Part shown: positions 34,543-43,322 of the stretch, piece after piece | How the letters are laid out: each line of letters begins with the position of its first letter | How positions within the stretch are numbered: position 1 is the first letter of the stretch | Assembly: GCF_002394865.1 (NCBI RefSeq) | Contig: NZ_DGUZ01000019.1 | Span: 210,514 to 274,513, forward strand | Direction of reading: 5' to 3' | DNA from: Fibrobacter sp. UBA4297 | GTDB taxonomy: Bacteria > Fibrobacterota > Fibrobacteria > Fibrobacterales > Fibrobacteraceae | Length of the DNA stretch: 64,000 nt | Notes under the pieces: model-generated | The model's database searches: none | Told to the model about the DNA's origin: nothing | The model's input: the letters and a program-made list of their open reading frames with translations, nothing else | Translations under genes and position numbers: made by a program

Positions 34543-35091
34543 ATGCGGCGCAAGGACAGAGAAGTTTTAGGCGACGAAAACATCGCAAAGATTATTGAGC
34601 AATGCACGACTTGCCATGTTGCAATGACAGATGATGCAGATGCAAGCATGCCTTACGTGATTCCGCTGTCATTCGGATACAGCCTTAACAGCGGCGTTCT
34701 AGAGCTGTATTTCCATTGCGCTCATGTCGGCAAGAAACTCGACTGCATCCGCAAAAATCCGAATGTCGCATTCAGCATGTGCGTCGAAAACCGCATCGAA
34801 ATTCACGAAGAAGCCTATTGCAAAAGCGGGCGCTTTTACGCAAGTGTCGTCGGACAAGGCAAGGCCGAAATCGTCGAAGACGTGACTGAAAAATGCCGCG
34901 GAATCTCGCTCCTAATGAAACGACAAGTTGCGGGAACGCCACAATCCCCAGATTCCGCGCATTCCTCGCAATCAGCGATCCCGCACAAATTCGAATTCAC
35001 ACCCGCGCAGGCCGCCACCGTAACAGTGTTCAAAATTACGAGCACCAACTTTACCGGAAAAGCGAAAAACGATTATGCTCAAAAGTGTTAG
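34543..35091 (+). CDS. Pyridoxamine 5'-phosphate oxidase-like flavoprotein, NimA type
   Basis: 182 residues. Split-barrel flavin-binding fold: MRRKDREVLGDENIAKIIEQC, CHVAMTDDADASMPYVIPLSFGY, LYFHCAHVGKKLDCIRKNPNVAFSMC, YASVVGQGKAEIVED. Members include NimA 5-nitroimidazole reductases and other FMN/haem binders; the DNA gives no substrate. The insertion TPQSPDSAHSSQS before the C-terminal strand is unusual. Start ATG with GAGGT; TATATT at 34503-34508. The 3' end overlaps the next gene by 17 bases. Confidence 0.85.
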   Translation: MRRKDREVLGDENIAKIIEQCTTCHVAMTDDADASMPYVIPLSFGYSLNSGVLELYFHCAHVGKKLDCIRKNPNVAFSMCVENRIEIHEEAYCKSGRFYASVVGQGKAEIVEDVTEKCRGISLLMKRQVAGTPQSPDSAHSSQSAIPHKFEFTPAQAATVTVFKITSTNFTGKAKNDYAQKC

Positions 35092-35887
35092 AAAGATACT
35101 GGCGTTAGCCTTGGCATGTTCTGCCCTCTGCTGGGCGGAAGAACAAATGCTAAATCTATCCCTGCAAATCACGAAGAACTATATGGTCATCGGTGCATTC
35201 GGAGGTTTTTCAAAAAATTTTTATTACAGAGCCGCACACGACTTATATGAGAGCCGCTACATTTCGCTTCACAAGGAATACGAAGATGATGCCGGACGTA
35301 TCGTATGGGCACTTTACTCCGAAAAGAACGGCATGCTGGATAGCGTGATTGTCGATGAGAACAACAATATCTATTCAGCCGTTGGCCAAGGCGAAGGCGG
35401 GATATGGCCGCCCCATCTGAAGCACAAGCTTACACAGCACAGGGACGATAAAGTCGCCGTTGCCCCTTTATCCATATTCGATGAAGTTTTTAGAGACCTG
35501 CTTAAATACCGTCATGCACCAAGTTATGCACCGAAATATGACACAAATGATATTGTCATTGTTTTGGACCCAGATAAAATTGCAGAACCGAATGATAATA
35601 GAGAAAACTTCTTGAAGAAACTTCAATCCTATAAGCCGCTAATACAGATGATAAAAGATGCAGGGTTTACCTACATCGCCATCGCTATTACAACACATAA
35701 CATTAAAGAAACTGGACTTGACTATGGTGATATCGCGATTTTGGTCCAGGATATGTACAAGACATTGGGACTGGAAACTCCACCAAAACGGGAAGGACAA
35801 AGTAAGCTCCTTCTACGCTCAACAGACAAGAAAAAGCTCGAGGAAATCGAGAAAGCATATCAAGAAATGAAAAAAGCAAAAAAATAA
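35075..35887 (+). CDS. Exported protein of unknown function
   Basis: 270 residues. Signal peptide LALALACSALCWAEE (cleavage near residue 22). The mature part has two segments: a beta-rich half (VIGAFGGFSKNFYYRAAHDL, DAGRIVWALYSEKNGMLDSVIVDENN) and an alpha/beta half (DIVIVLDPDKIAEPND, DAGFTYIAIAITTHNIKETG), ending in a Lys-rich helix. I recognise no family. Overlaps the NimA-like gene, so likely translated from the same mRNA. Convergent with ribF; no clear terminator between. Confidence 0.65.
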   Translation: MLKSVRKILALALACSALCWAEEQMLNLSLQITKNYMVIGAFGGFSKNFYYRAAHDLYESRYISLHKEYEDDAGRIVWALYSEKNGMLDSVIVDENNNIYSAVGQGEGGIWPPHLKHKLTQHRDDKVAVAPLSIFDEVFRDLLKYRHAPSYAPKYDTNDIVIVLDPDKIAEPNDNRENFLKKLQSYKPLIQMIKDAGFTYIAIAITTHNIKETGLDYGDIAILVQDMYKTLGLETPPKREGQSKLLLRSTDKKKLEEIEKAYQEMKKAKK

Positions 35888-35929
35888 TTCAGCCGCAATA
35901 GTTTTCGGAATTAGAATCTATTCCTTACC

Positions 35930-36823
35930 CTACTCCGCCCAATGGTTTCCGTTGTAATTCTTGGCGGTGTCGGCGTCCATGCCAATCTGGCGGACCAAAT
36001 CTTCGATGCTTGCGAACTTCTTTTCAGGGCGCAAAAAGGCGAGCAAGTCCAGCGCTAAGTGCTGGCCGTAAATGTCTTCGCTAAAGTCGAGCAGATACGC
36101 TTCGACCGCAAGGTTATGCGTTCCGGGCGTTGTCGGTTGCGTTCCAATGTTCACAACAGAGCGATAAATGCGACCGTCCGAGAGTCTTGCACTGGCGACA
36201 TACACGCCACCTCTCGGCAAGAACTTGTACTGTTCCATTTGCACATTTGCCGTCGGAAATCCAATCGTATGACCAAGGCGCTTGCCGACCACAACCGTTC
36301 CGGACAAGCGATACGGGCGCCCCAGATAAGTCTGCGCGCGGTCCACATCGCCGTTCAAAAGCGCATTGCGCACTGCAGAAGAGCTCACGCGTTCGCCCTT
36401 GTGCAAAACCATTGAAAGCATCTGCGTCGAGAGTTCCGGGAACGCAGCGGTAATCGTCTCGTAATTGCCCTTGCCGCCAGCGCCAAAGCAATGGTCATGG
36501 CCAAAGAACATCGAAACGACTTCGCGCTTTTCAATCAGTTCCGTGCGGACAAATTTATCAAACGGGAGTTTTGCCAATTCGTGCGTGAACGGCAAAACCA
36601 AAAATTCGAGGCCAAAGCTTTCGATAAATTCGCGTTTTTCTTCGGTCGTCGTGAGGAGCAACGGATCACCCGGCCCACGCAAGACGTAATTGGAATGCGG
36701 TTCAAAGCTGATGACTGTCGGCTGCAAATGGTTCACTTCGGCAACCGCCTTGAGCGTGCGAAAAAGCGCCTGATGCCCCAAATGGCATCCATCAAAATTA
36801 CCCATTGTCACAGCGCGTTTCAT
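35930..36823 (-). CDS. ribF: Bifunctional riboflavin kinase / FAD synthetase
   Basis: 297 residues. Converts riboflavin to FMN and FAD. N-terminal adenylyltransferase with MGNFDGCHLGHQ (residues 7-18) and FFGHDHCFG; C-terminal flavokinase with RPYRLSGTVVVGKRLG, IGFPTANV, and GVYVASARL. Last gene of the rimP-nusA-infB-rbfA-truB-ribF operon, 15 bases after truB, the usual position for ribF. Confidence 0.95.
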   Translation of the reverse strand: MKRAVTMGNFDGCHLGHQALFRTLKAVAEVNHLQPTVISFEPHSNYVLRGPGDPLLLTTTEEKREFIESFGLEFLVLPFTHELAKLPFDKFVRTELIEKREVVSMFFGHDHCFGAGGKGNYETITAAFPELSTQMLSMVLHKGERVSSSAVRNALLNGDVDRAQTYLGRPYRLSGTVVVGKRLGHTIGFPTANVQMEQYKFLPRGGVYVASARLSDGRIYRSVVNIGTQPTTPGTHNLAVEAYLLDFSEDIYGQHLALDLLAFLRPEKKFASIEDLVRQIGMDADTAKNYNGNHWAE

Positions 36824-36838
36824 CCAATCATCACCTTT

Positions 36839-37894
36839 TTAATCATCACCTAAAAAGAACTTGGGGCAAATGCGGCCCGGGTCATAAACGCCAAGCCCAA
36901 TCACAGCGCCATCTTTATCGGCGGTAAAGACAAACTTTTCCGCCCCTGGCGTCGTGCTTAAATTTTCAACAGGAGTGCGCCACGGCACCCAATTTCCTAA
37001 ACGAATCGCTTTCACCTGGTCGTCATTCAAGCGGACAACCGGGAAATCAAGCACCTGGTCTACAGGGAGCAAATGTTCCGGCGTAAGGGCGTCCCCACGA
37101 ACAGCGCGATCCACAGTCACATCACCAATGCGGTGGCGACGGATCATAGAGACGCAACCGCACGTTCCAAGCGCACGAGCCAAATCTCGACCGAGCGAAC
37201 GGATGTACGTTCCCTTGCTACAGTTGCATTCCAAATCAAACGTGGCAAAGCTCTTGCCGGTACAGCCTTCCGTCACAAGCCCCTCGCCCACAACTTTGAG
37301 CGATTCGATATGGATGCGGCGAGGCTTGAGTTCCACATCACGACCACGATTCGCCAAGTCGCTAGCGCGATGACCGTTAATTTTCACGGCACAGTAATTC
37401 GGCGGAACCTGGTCAATGTCGCCAATGAACTGCGGCAAAACCGCTTCGAGGTCCGCACGCGTCACCGATGGCACTCCGCACTGGATCCTATCGCCTTCGG
37501 CTCCAGGATGACAACTACTCTCGTCTCTAGTCTTTGGACTTTCGCTTTGCTCAAGTCCCAAATGCTGGGCTCGGTCATATCCATGCAAGCATGGCTGCGA
37601 CTCTCGCCCCACGCATTTGTCGTCTACCTTAACCACTTCCCCGTCCCATTCCAGGGTATCGGTTTCATAGCCAAGGTGGAGGCGGAACGTATAGCACTTG
37701 TCCTTCGCCTCGATGTAAGGCAAAAGGCGCGTTGCACGACCCGTAGCGGCAATAATGAGCCCGCTTGCACGCAAATCAAGCGTACCCGCATGGCCCACAC
37801 GTTTAGTACAAAAGACCCTTTTCAGAGGGAAAAGGGCCTTAAAAGATGTTTCACCTGCAATTTTGTCCAAAAGGACGAAGCCGGAAGAGGACAA
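36839..37894 (-). CDS. truB: tRNA pseudouridine(55) synthase with repeat-encoded insertion
   Basis: 351 residues, longer than the usual 290-310. Makes pseudouridine 55 in the tRNA T loop. Catalytic Asp is D40 in GHAGTLDLRASGL; other blocks are YETDTLEWDGEVV, QVPPNYCAVKINGHRA, CSKGTYIRSLGRDLA and the C-terminal PUA domain from about residue 280. Between DGEVV and VTRADLEAVLPQF, where the family has a short loop, residues about 91-142 are an extra Ser/Cys/Glu-rich stretch encoded by a dispersed DNA repeat (37475-37630). Start is TTG at 37894, directly abutting the rbfA stop. Confidence 0.93.
   Translation of the reverse strand: MSSSGFVLLDKIAGETSFKALFPLKRVFCTKRVGHAGTLDLRASGLIIAATGRATRLLPYIEAKDKCYTFRLHLGYETDTLEWDGEVVKVDDKCVGRESQPCLHGYDRAQHLGLEQSESPKTRDESSCHPGAEGDRIQCGVPSVTRADLEAVLPQFIGDIDQVPPNYCAVKINGHRASDLANRGRDVELKPRRIHIESLKVVGEGLVTEGCTGKSFATFDLECNCSKGTYIRSLGRDLARALGTCGCVSMIRRHRIGDVTVDRAVRGDALTPEHLLPVDQVLDFPVVRLNDDQVKAIRLGNWVPWRTPVENLSTTPGAEKFVFTADKDGAVIGLGVYDPGRICPKFFLGDD
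37475..37630 (-). repeat. Dispersed repeat inserted in frame inside truB (copy 2)
   Basis: 37535-37628 reverse-complemented matches the intergenic repeat at 9162-9265. The adjoining 37475-37515 contains, on the minus strand, CATCCTGGAGCC ... AGGATCCAGTG, like 27061-27145. The total length keeps the truB frame open on the minus strand. Confidence 0.85.
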
Positions 37895-38248
37895 TTAAAG
37901 TTCCCCTTTCTGCTTCAGTTCTGCAAGGATATCTTCAATGTGCATGGCATGTTCGAGATTTTCGTCAAGAACGAACTTGAGCTCCGGAACCTTGAAAATT
38001 TTCAAAGCCTTGCCCAAGACGCCACGGATAAAGCCGGCGGAATTGTTGAGTCCGACAAGCGTATCGCGCTTTTCTTTATCGGAACCCATCACCGAGACGA
38101 GGGCCTTTGCATAGCTCAGGTCTTCGGTAATGTCCACACGGGTAATGCTCGCGAGAGTGCTCACGCGCGGATCCTTCAAGCCCTTCTGGATGAGCTTGGA
38201 GATCTCTTCGCGGAACTGCTCGCCTAATCTATCGGTTCTTCTAGTCAT
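37895..38248 (-). CDS. rbfA: Ribosome-binding factor A
   Basis: 117 residues. Small KH-type protein that binds the 30S subunit for 16S rRNA 5'-end maturation and cold adaptation. Seen: TDRLGEQFREEISKLIQKGLKDPRV, ITRVDITEDLSYAKALVSV, and FVLDENLEHAMHIEDIL (degenerate R-hxxxxp-LxFxxDxS region). Length is normal. Between infB and truB as in most bacteria. Confidence 0.95.
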   Translation of the reverse strand: MTRRTDRLGEQFREEISKLIQKGLKDPRVSTLASITRVDITEDLSYAKALVSVMGSDKEKRDTLVGLNNSAGFIRGVLGKALKIFKVPELKFVLDENLEHAMHIEDILAELKQKGEL

Positions 38249-38263
38249 TTTCGCCTTCGGCGT

Positions 38264-38330
38264 AGTTGGCAGAACTTAGTTGGTAGAACTTAGAAAGATA
38301 ATCTAAGCTCTAAGTTCTAAGTTCTAATTA
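38264..38330. repeat. Intergenic inverted-arm repeat, family B
   Basis: Left units GGCAGAACTTAGTTGGTAGAACTTAGA, right units TCTAAGCTCTAAGTTCTAAG; the arms can pair. It sits between infB and rbfA inside the operon and includes the infB stop codon (38324-38326). Confidence 0.75.
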
Positions 38331-41300
38331 CTTTCCTTCGCTGCGGCAGCTTCTTCAGCAGCCTTCTTTGCCTTTTCTTCAGCTTCTTCGCGGGCAACGT
38401 CTTCCAACGTACGGGCGACCTTGACTTCCTTGAAGAAGATGAGGCTATCGCCTTCCTTGATATCGTCGTAACCCTTGAGGCCGATACCGCATTCAAAGCC
38501 ACGAGCAACAGACTTGACGTCGTCCTTCATGCGCTTCAAGGACTGGACCACGGTCGTACCGAGTTCGATACCGTTGCGGTAAACGCGGACATGGCTCGTG
38601 CGGTCGACTTCGCCGTCGGTAACCATACAGCCAGCGATGAGACCAACCTTCGGGACCTTGAACACCTGGCGGATTTCGGCTTCGCCAACGAGTTCTTCGC
38701 GCATGATCGGCTTGAGGAGGCCTTCCACAGCGTTCTTGATATCTTCAATGCAGTCGTAAATCACGCGGTAGTTGCGGATTTCGATGCCTTCCTTCTGGGC
38801 CATTTCGCGGACAGCGAGAGACGGCATCAAGTGGAAGGAAATAATGATTGCCTGTGCGGTCGTTGCAAACAGGATATCGGATTCCGTAATCGTACCCACA
38901 CCCTTGCGGATGATGTTGACGCGGACTTCCTTGTTGGTAAGCTTTTCGAGGGAAGCGGCCAAAGCTTCTGCAGAACCACCCACGTCGGCCTTGACGATGA
39001 GGTTGAGTTCGGAGAGCGTACCTTCCTTCTTTGCATTGAAGGAGTTTTCGAGAGAGACCGTCTTACGGGCGCGGAGATCGCGTTCACGAGCGGCCATACG
39101 GCGCTTGGAAGCAATTTCACGTGCGGTCTTTTCGTCTTCCACCACGACAAGTTCGTCACCAGCCTGCGGAGTACCGTCAAAGCCGAGCACCTGGCACGGA
39201 GCAGACGGAGGAGCTTCCTTCATCTGTTCACCGCGTTCGTTAAACATGGCACGGACACGGCCAGCGTAGATACCGCAAACAAACGGGTCACCCACATGGA
39301 GCGTACCGTTCTGCACGAGGATCGTAGCCATGGAACCCTTACCCACGTCGAGCTTGGATTCAACGACAGCGCCACGGGCGTGCGTATCCGGATTAGCCTT
39401 AAGTTCAAGAATTTCAGCTTCGAGAGCGAGCGTTTCGAGGAGGACATCCATGCCCTGACCCGTACGTGCAGAAACTTCGATACAGCTGGTCTGACCACCC
39501 CACTGTTCGACTTCCACACCGCGTTCTGCGAGCTGGGCGCGAATCTTGTCCGGGTTTGCGGTCGGAAGGTCCATCTTCGTAATGGCGACGACCATCGGCA
39601 CATTTTCGCGCTTGGCAAGTTCAATACATTCAACCGTCTGCGGCATCACCATGGAGTCAGCAGCCACGACGAGAACGATAACGTCAGTCACCTGGGAACC
39701 ACGAGCACGCATAGCACTGAAGGCTTCGTGACCCGGAGTATCGAGGAAGGTAACCTTGCCCTGCTTGGTGGTGACTTCGTATGCACCGATGTGCTGCGTA
39801 ATGCCACCCGATTCGCCGGACACCACGTGAGTCTTACGAATCCAGTCGAGGAGAGAGGTCTTACCATGGTCAACGTGGCCCATGACGGTAACCACCGGAT
39901 GACGCGGCTGGAGATTTTCCTGGGATTCTTCCTCGATGCCGAGAGCTTCTTCTTCGTATTCTTCCATCAGCTGAGCTTCGTAACCGAATTCATCAGCCAA
40001 AATCTGGATCGTTTCGAAATCAAGGCGAGCGTTGATGGTCACCATCATGCCCATTTCCATGCACTTTGCAATGACGCGTGCCGGCATCTGGTCCATGAGG
40101 CCTGCGAGTTCGCCCACGGTAATGAAGTCCGAAGTCTTGAGAATCTTCTTTTCTTCACCCGTATTGTTTTCGGAGTGATCCTTGTGATAAACTTTCTTGA
40201 CCGGGTTCTTGGAAAGCGAGGCCATCACGCGGGAGACATTCTGACGAACGGCTTCCTGCTGCTGTTCCCTCTGCATTTCCTGGCGGTCTTTAGTATTGCT
40301 GCGGCGGTTCTTGTCATTGGCATGGCGACCGTTCTGGCCCTTGCCATTGCCCTTACCGTTCTGGTTGTTCTGACCGAGAGACTGGTTATTGTTGTTGGAA
40401 GCGTTGAAGGCTTCCTGCATGGAACCGCTGGAGAATCCACCGTTACGACCGGTATAGCCGCGGCTACTGCTGCTAGCGTTACCGCCGTTCGGGCGACGAT
40501 TATTGTTGTTATTGTTGCGGTTATCGTTACCGCCATTGCCGTTGTTCGAGAGACGGCCAAACGTACCCGTGTAACCCTGGCCATTGCCGCCATTGCGGTT
40601 TCCACCATTCGGACGGTGGTTGTTGCGAGCGGCCTGAGCCTGCTGGCGGGACTTTTCGATACGTGCAAGGATTGCGGCATCGGGCTTGAAGACCTGTGCC
40701 TTCATCGGCGGCTGCTTGAGTTCCGTCGTAGCAGACATCATCGTCGGCTGCGGAGCTGCGGGCTTCACTGCCGGAGCGGCAGGCTTTGCAGCCGGAGCAG
40801 GAGCAGCGGGCTTCGGAGCAGCTTGTGCAGGCGCCGGGGCGGCAGGCTTTGCCTGAGGTGCCGGGGCCTGTGCGGGAGCAGCGGGCTTAACAGCCGGAGC
40901 AGCAGGTGCTGCGGCCGGTGCGGGAGCAGGTGCTGCCGGCTTCGGGGCCGGAGCGGCAGGAGCCACTTGAGCCGGAGCAGGTGCGGCTGGCTTCGGTGCA
41001 ACTTGTGCCGGGGCCGGGGCGGCCGGTTTTACGGCGGCCGGAGCTGCAGTTTTTGCAACCGAAGGCTTCACATCCTGTTTAGCGGCAGGCTTCGGAGCCT
41101 CCTTGCGGGGACCCGGGCCTTTCTTGAGGCTCACCTTCAAGCCAAGTCTGTTCGTCGCAACCGACGTTTCCTTCTTCTTTGCAGGAGCGGAAGCGGAAGA
41201 ATCAGATTCAGAAGTAGCGGGCCTCTTGAGATTCTTGTTGCGGGCATCCTGCTTCTGTTTTTCGGCAGCGGCAGCATCCTCGATTTTAGCAAAGTCTGCC

Positions 41301-41428
41301 ATATCCAATTTGGACATATGGGTACGAACTGCAACGCCTGCATCGCGAAGCAGCTTCATCACCACATCAACCTTCAATCCATGAGCATCTGCCCAATCCT
41401 TAGGTTTCATTTGAGATTCATTCGTCAT
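38324..41428 (-). CDS. infB: Translation initiation factor IF-2
   Basis: 1034 residues. GTPase that brings initiator tRNA to the 30S subunit. The N-terminal half (residues 1-~500) starts with an IF2-N-like DWADAHGLKVDVVMKLLRDAG, then a long Ala/Pro repeat tract (APAPAQVAPKPAA units, about 120-260) and a Gly/Asn/Arg tract (290-370), both low complexity. G1 is GHVDHGKTS at about residue 517, with DTPGHEAF, TKMD and the C-terminal IF2 domains. Start: ATG 41428 with AGG 8 bases upstream, preferred to the TTG five codons earlier. Confidence 0.95.
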   Translation of the reverse strand: MTNESQMKPKDWADAHGLKVDVVMKLLRDAGVAVRTHMSKLDMADFAKIEDAAAAEKQKQDARNKNLKRPATSESDSSASAPAKKKETSVATNRLGLKVSLKKGPGPRKEAPKPAAKQDVKPSVAKTAAPAAVKPAAPAPAQVAPKPAAPAPAQVAPAAPAPKPAAPAPAPAAAPAAPAVKPAAPAQAPAPQAKPAAPAPAQAAPKPAAPAPAAKPAAPAVKPAAPQPTMMSATTELKQPPMKAQVFKPDAAILARIEKSRQQAQAARNNHRPNGGNRNGGNGQGYTGTFGRLSNNGNGGNDNRNNNNNNRRPNGGNASSSSRGYTGRNGGFSSGSMQEAFNASNNNNQSLGQNNQNGKGNGKGQNGRHANDKNRRSNTKDRQEMQREQQQEAVRQNVSRVMASLSKNPVKKVYHKDHSENNTGEEKKILKTSDFITVGELAGLMDQMPARVIAKCMEMGMMVTINARLDFETIQILADEFGYEAQLMEEYEEEALGIEEESQENLQPRHPVVTVMGHVDHGKTSLLDWIRKTHVVSGESGGITQHIGAYEVTTKQGKVTFLDTPGHEAFSAMRARGSQVTDVIVLVVAADSMVMPQTVECIELAKRENVPMVVAITKMDLPTANPDKIRAQLAERGVEVEQWGGQTSCIEVSARTGQGMDVLLETLALEAEILELKANPDTHARGAVVESKLDVGKGSMATILVQNGTLHVGDPFVCGIYAGRVRAMFNERGEQMKEAPPSAPCQVLGFDGTPQAGDELVVVEDEKTAREIASKRRMAARERDLRARKTVSLENSFNAKKEGTLSELNLIVKADVGGSAEALAASLEKLTNKEVRVNIIRKGVGTITESDILFATTAQAIIISFHLMPSLAVREMAQKEGIEIRNYRVIYDCIEDIKNAVEGLLKPIMREELVGEAEIRQVFKVPKVGLIAGCMVTDGEVDRTSHVRVYRNGIELGTTVVQSLKRMKDDVKSVARGFECGIGLKGYDDIKEGDSLIFFKEVKVARTLEDVAREEAEEKAKKAAEEAAAAKESN

Positions 41429-41491
41429 GAATAGCCTATTCAATTCCTTTTCTTATTCTTCCGTTAAACTATTTGCCCTGCGCAAAAGTTT

Positions 41492-42715
41492 TTAAGCGTT
41501 CACGTCCTTCTTGACAGCTGCGGCCTTTGCCTTTCTGTCTTCGTCCATACGCTTCGCTCTCATTCTTCTTTCATCCTCATAGTTCGGAGCGAGGATGTTG
41601 TTCTTGGCTTCTTCGTCCATCTGAGACCATTCCTGTTCTCCATGAACATCGAGCTTGCGATCCACCAAACGACCGGCAAGTTCCACGTTCTGGCCACCCT
41701 TACCGATAGCCTGAGCGAGGTTTTCGTCATCCACGATGATCACGATACGGTCCGTATCCGGAACCGGGAACATCTTGAGGACTGATGCCGGAGCCAAGGA
41801 ACGCTGAACGAACACATCAAAGTTTTCGTCCCAGTGAACGATATCGATACGTTCGTTGCCGAGTTCGCGGACAATCGTCTGCACGCGAGCACCCTTCATG
41901 CCGACGCAAGCGCCAACCGGGTCAATCTTTTCATCGCGAGAGTAAACAGCGATCTTTGCACGACGATTCTTGGAGTCACGGGCAACAGCCTTGATTTCGA
42001 CAGTGCCTTCGTAGATTTCCGGAACTTCCTGACGGAGCAAAGCCTTGAGGAAGTCAGCGTTGGATCTAGACAAAATAACCTGAGCACCGCTCTTCGTAGA
42101 TTCTTCCACGCGTGCAATCACAGCCTTCACAGAAGCGCCCTGAGTCAAGCGTTCGTGCGGGATCTGTTCGCGAGCCGGGAGTTCAGCTTCAATCTTGTTG
42201 CCAAGGTCAACAATAACGTTACGTTGTTCCAAACGAAGTACCGTACCGTTGATAATCGTACCGATGCGGCTGCGGTAAATGTCCATGATGCGCTGGCATT
42301 CAGCACTGCGGATGTGCTGGGTCAAGAGCTGCTTTGCAGTCTGGATTGCCTGACGACCAAAGGAGGAGGTCGGGAGTTCCATATAAAGGCTGTCGCCTGC
42401 CTGAGCATCTTCGTTGAAGTCGCGAGCTTCATCGACGAGCATGTAGCCTTCGTCCATTTCAGCCACTTCGTCGGCAGTCATGTTCGGGTCGTAGTCCGGA
42501 TAGTCATCGACAACTTCGACATTCAAGAACACATGGACTTCGTTTGTTTCCATGTCGATATCGACGTTGATTTTCTTTTCGATGTGCAGATACTTGCGGG
42601 CCGCAGAAATAAGAGCCTTCTTGAGGGCGTCCAAAATCACGGAATCATCGACACTCTTGTCTTCAACGACTTCCTTGAGTACGTCGAGCAAGTTTACTTT
42701 CGGTTCGTTCTTCAT
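41492..42715 (-). CDS. nusA: Transcription termination/antitermination protein NusA
   Basis: 407 residues. Binds RNA polymerase and nascent RNA. N-terminal polymerase-binding domain (about 1-130), S1 domain (GTIINGTVLRLEQRNVIVDLG), and two KH domains (PVGACVGMKGARVQTIVRELGNERIDIVHW; IVIIVDDENLAQAIGKGGQNVELAGRL). It lacks the acidic repeats of the E. coli protein, as is common outside Proteobacteria. 13 bases after rimP in the operon. Confidence 0.95.
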   Translation of the reverse strand: MKNEPKVNLLDVLKEVVEDKSVDDSVILDALKKALISAARKYLHIEKKINVDIDMETNEVHVFLNVEVVDDYPDYDPNMTADEVAEMDEGYMLVDEARDFNEDAQAGDSLYMELPTSSFGRQAIQTAKQLLTQHIRSAECQRIMDIYRSRIGTIINGTVLRLEQRNVIVDLGNKIEAELPAREQIPHERLTQGASVKAVIARVEESTKSGAQVILSRSNADFLKALLRQEVPEIYEGTVEIKAVARDSKNRRAKIAVYSRDEKIDPVGACVGMKGARVQTIVRELGNERIDIVHWDENFDVFVQRSLAPASVLKMFPVPDTDRIVIIVDDENLAQAIGKGGQNVELAGRLVDRKLDVHGEQEWSQMDEEAKNNILAPNYEDERRMRAKRMDEDRKAKAAAVKKDVNA

Positions 42716-42728
42716 ATAGTTGACCTTC

Positions 42729-43181
42729 CTATTTAATTTCTACTTCGACCTTGGCCGAAAGCACTTCGGACCGCGGTATGACGATTTCGCCGGCATTGCC
42801 CTTGAGCTTGAGCGTCAGATTTTCTTCGTCGGCATTCAAAAGTTCACCAGTCACTGGCTTGCCCGTCGAGCGGGTCACACGGAGCAAGCGCCCCTTGTTG
42901 CGTTCAAAATCCGCCATAGACTTGAGGGGGCGGTCTATTCCCGGAGAAGAAACTTCAAGCGTATAAGCGCCCTCGATCAACTCGGGATCCAGGTCCAGCG
43001 CATCCGAAAGGAAATGACTCACGTTCGTGCAGTCATCGATAGTAACACCTTCGGGCTTGTCGATAAAGATTCGCAATGTCTTGCGTTTGCCAGCACGGAA
43101 CACATCGGCTTCCACAAGCGTAACAGATGCGGACTTGCATGCATCGGCAATGAGAGAATTCAGTTTTTCTTGGGCGACCAA
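42729..43181 (-). CDS. rimP: Ribosome maturation factor RimP
   Basis: 150 residues. Needed for 30S maturation. Blocks seen: TLRIFIDKPEGVTIDDCTNVSHFLSDALD, LEVSSPGIDRPLKSMADFERNKGRLLRV, both family hallmarks. Start is TTG at 43181, with AGAGG five bases upstream; no ATG is available in frame near it. First gene of the six-gene operon; a structured RNA leader lies just upstream. Confidence 0.94.
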   Translation of the reverse strand: MVAQEKLNSLIADACKSASVTLVEADVFRAGKRKTLRIFIDKPEGVTIDDCTNVSHFLSDALDLDPELIEGAYTLEVSSPGIDRPLKSMADFERNKGRLLRVTRSTGKPVTGELLNADEENLTLKLKGNAGEIVIPRSEVLSAKVEVEIK

Positions 43182-43202
43182 ATAAACCTCTTACAATAAA
43201 CG

Positions 43203-43260
43203 GCGTTCGTATTCGGGCCCGAATCCGGCTCGTTCAAGCCAAATTTGAACCCACGAACGT
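43203..43260 (-). ncRNA. Three-way-junction RNA leader upstream of rimP
   Basis: Three nested perfect stems: outer 43204-43210 with 43253-43259 (CGTTCGT/ACGAACG); inner 43211-43215 with 43220-43224 (palindrome ATTCGGGCCCGAAT); inner 43232-43237 with 43245-43250 (GTTCAA/TTGAAC, 7-base loop). Linkers are 0, 7 and 2 bases. The structure ends 12 bases before the AGAGG ribosome site of rimP. Candidate -35/-10 boxes (TTGCCT, 19 bases, TATTTG) would start the transcript at its 5' edge. No known riboswitch class recognised. Confidence 0.6.
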
Positions 43261-43322
43261 CAGTACATACCAAATAGAGAAATTTTTTTTGCTTTAGGCA
43301 ACCGTTATTACGGACTTTGGCG

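Noticed and set aside
38591..41434. A very long + strand open frame antisense to infB
   Set aside because: The minus-strand IF-2 is certain; the antisense frame stays open because of GC-skewed codon use and Ala/Pro repeats, and has no ribosome site or family motif.
43203..43260. Possible tRNA in the rimP leader (it contains GGTTCAAAT)
   Set aside because: The stems form a three-way junction without an acceptor, D arm or anticodon arm of correct sizes.
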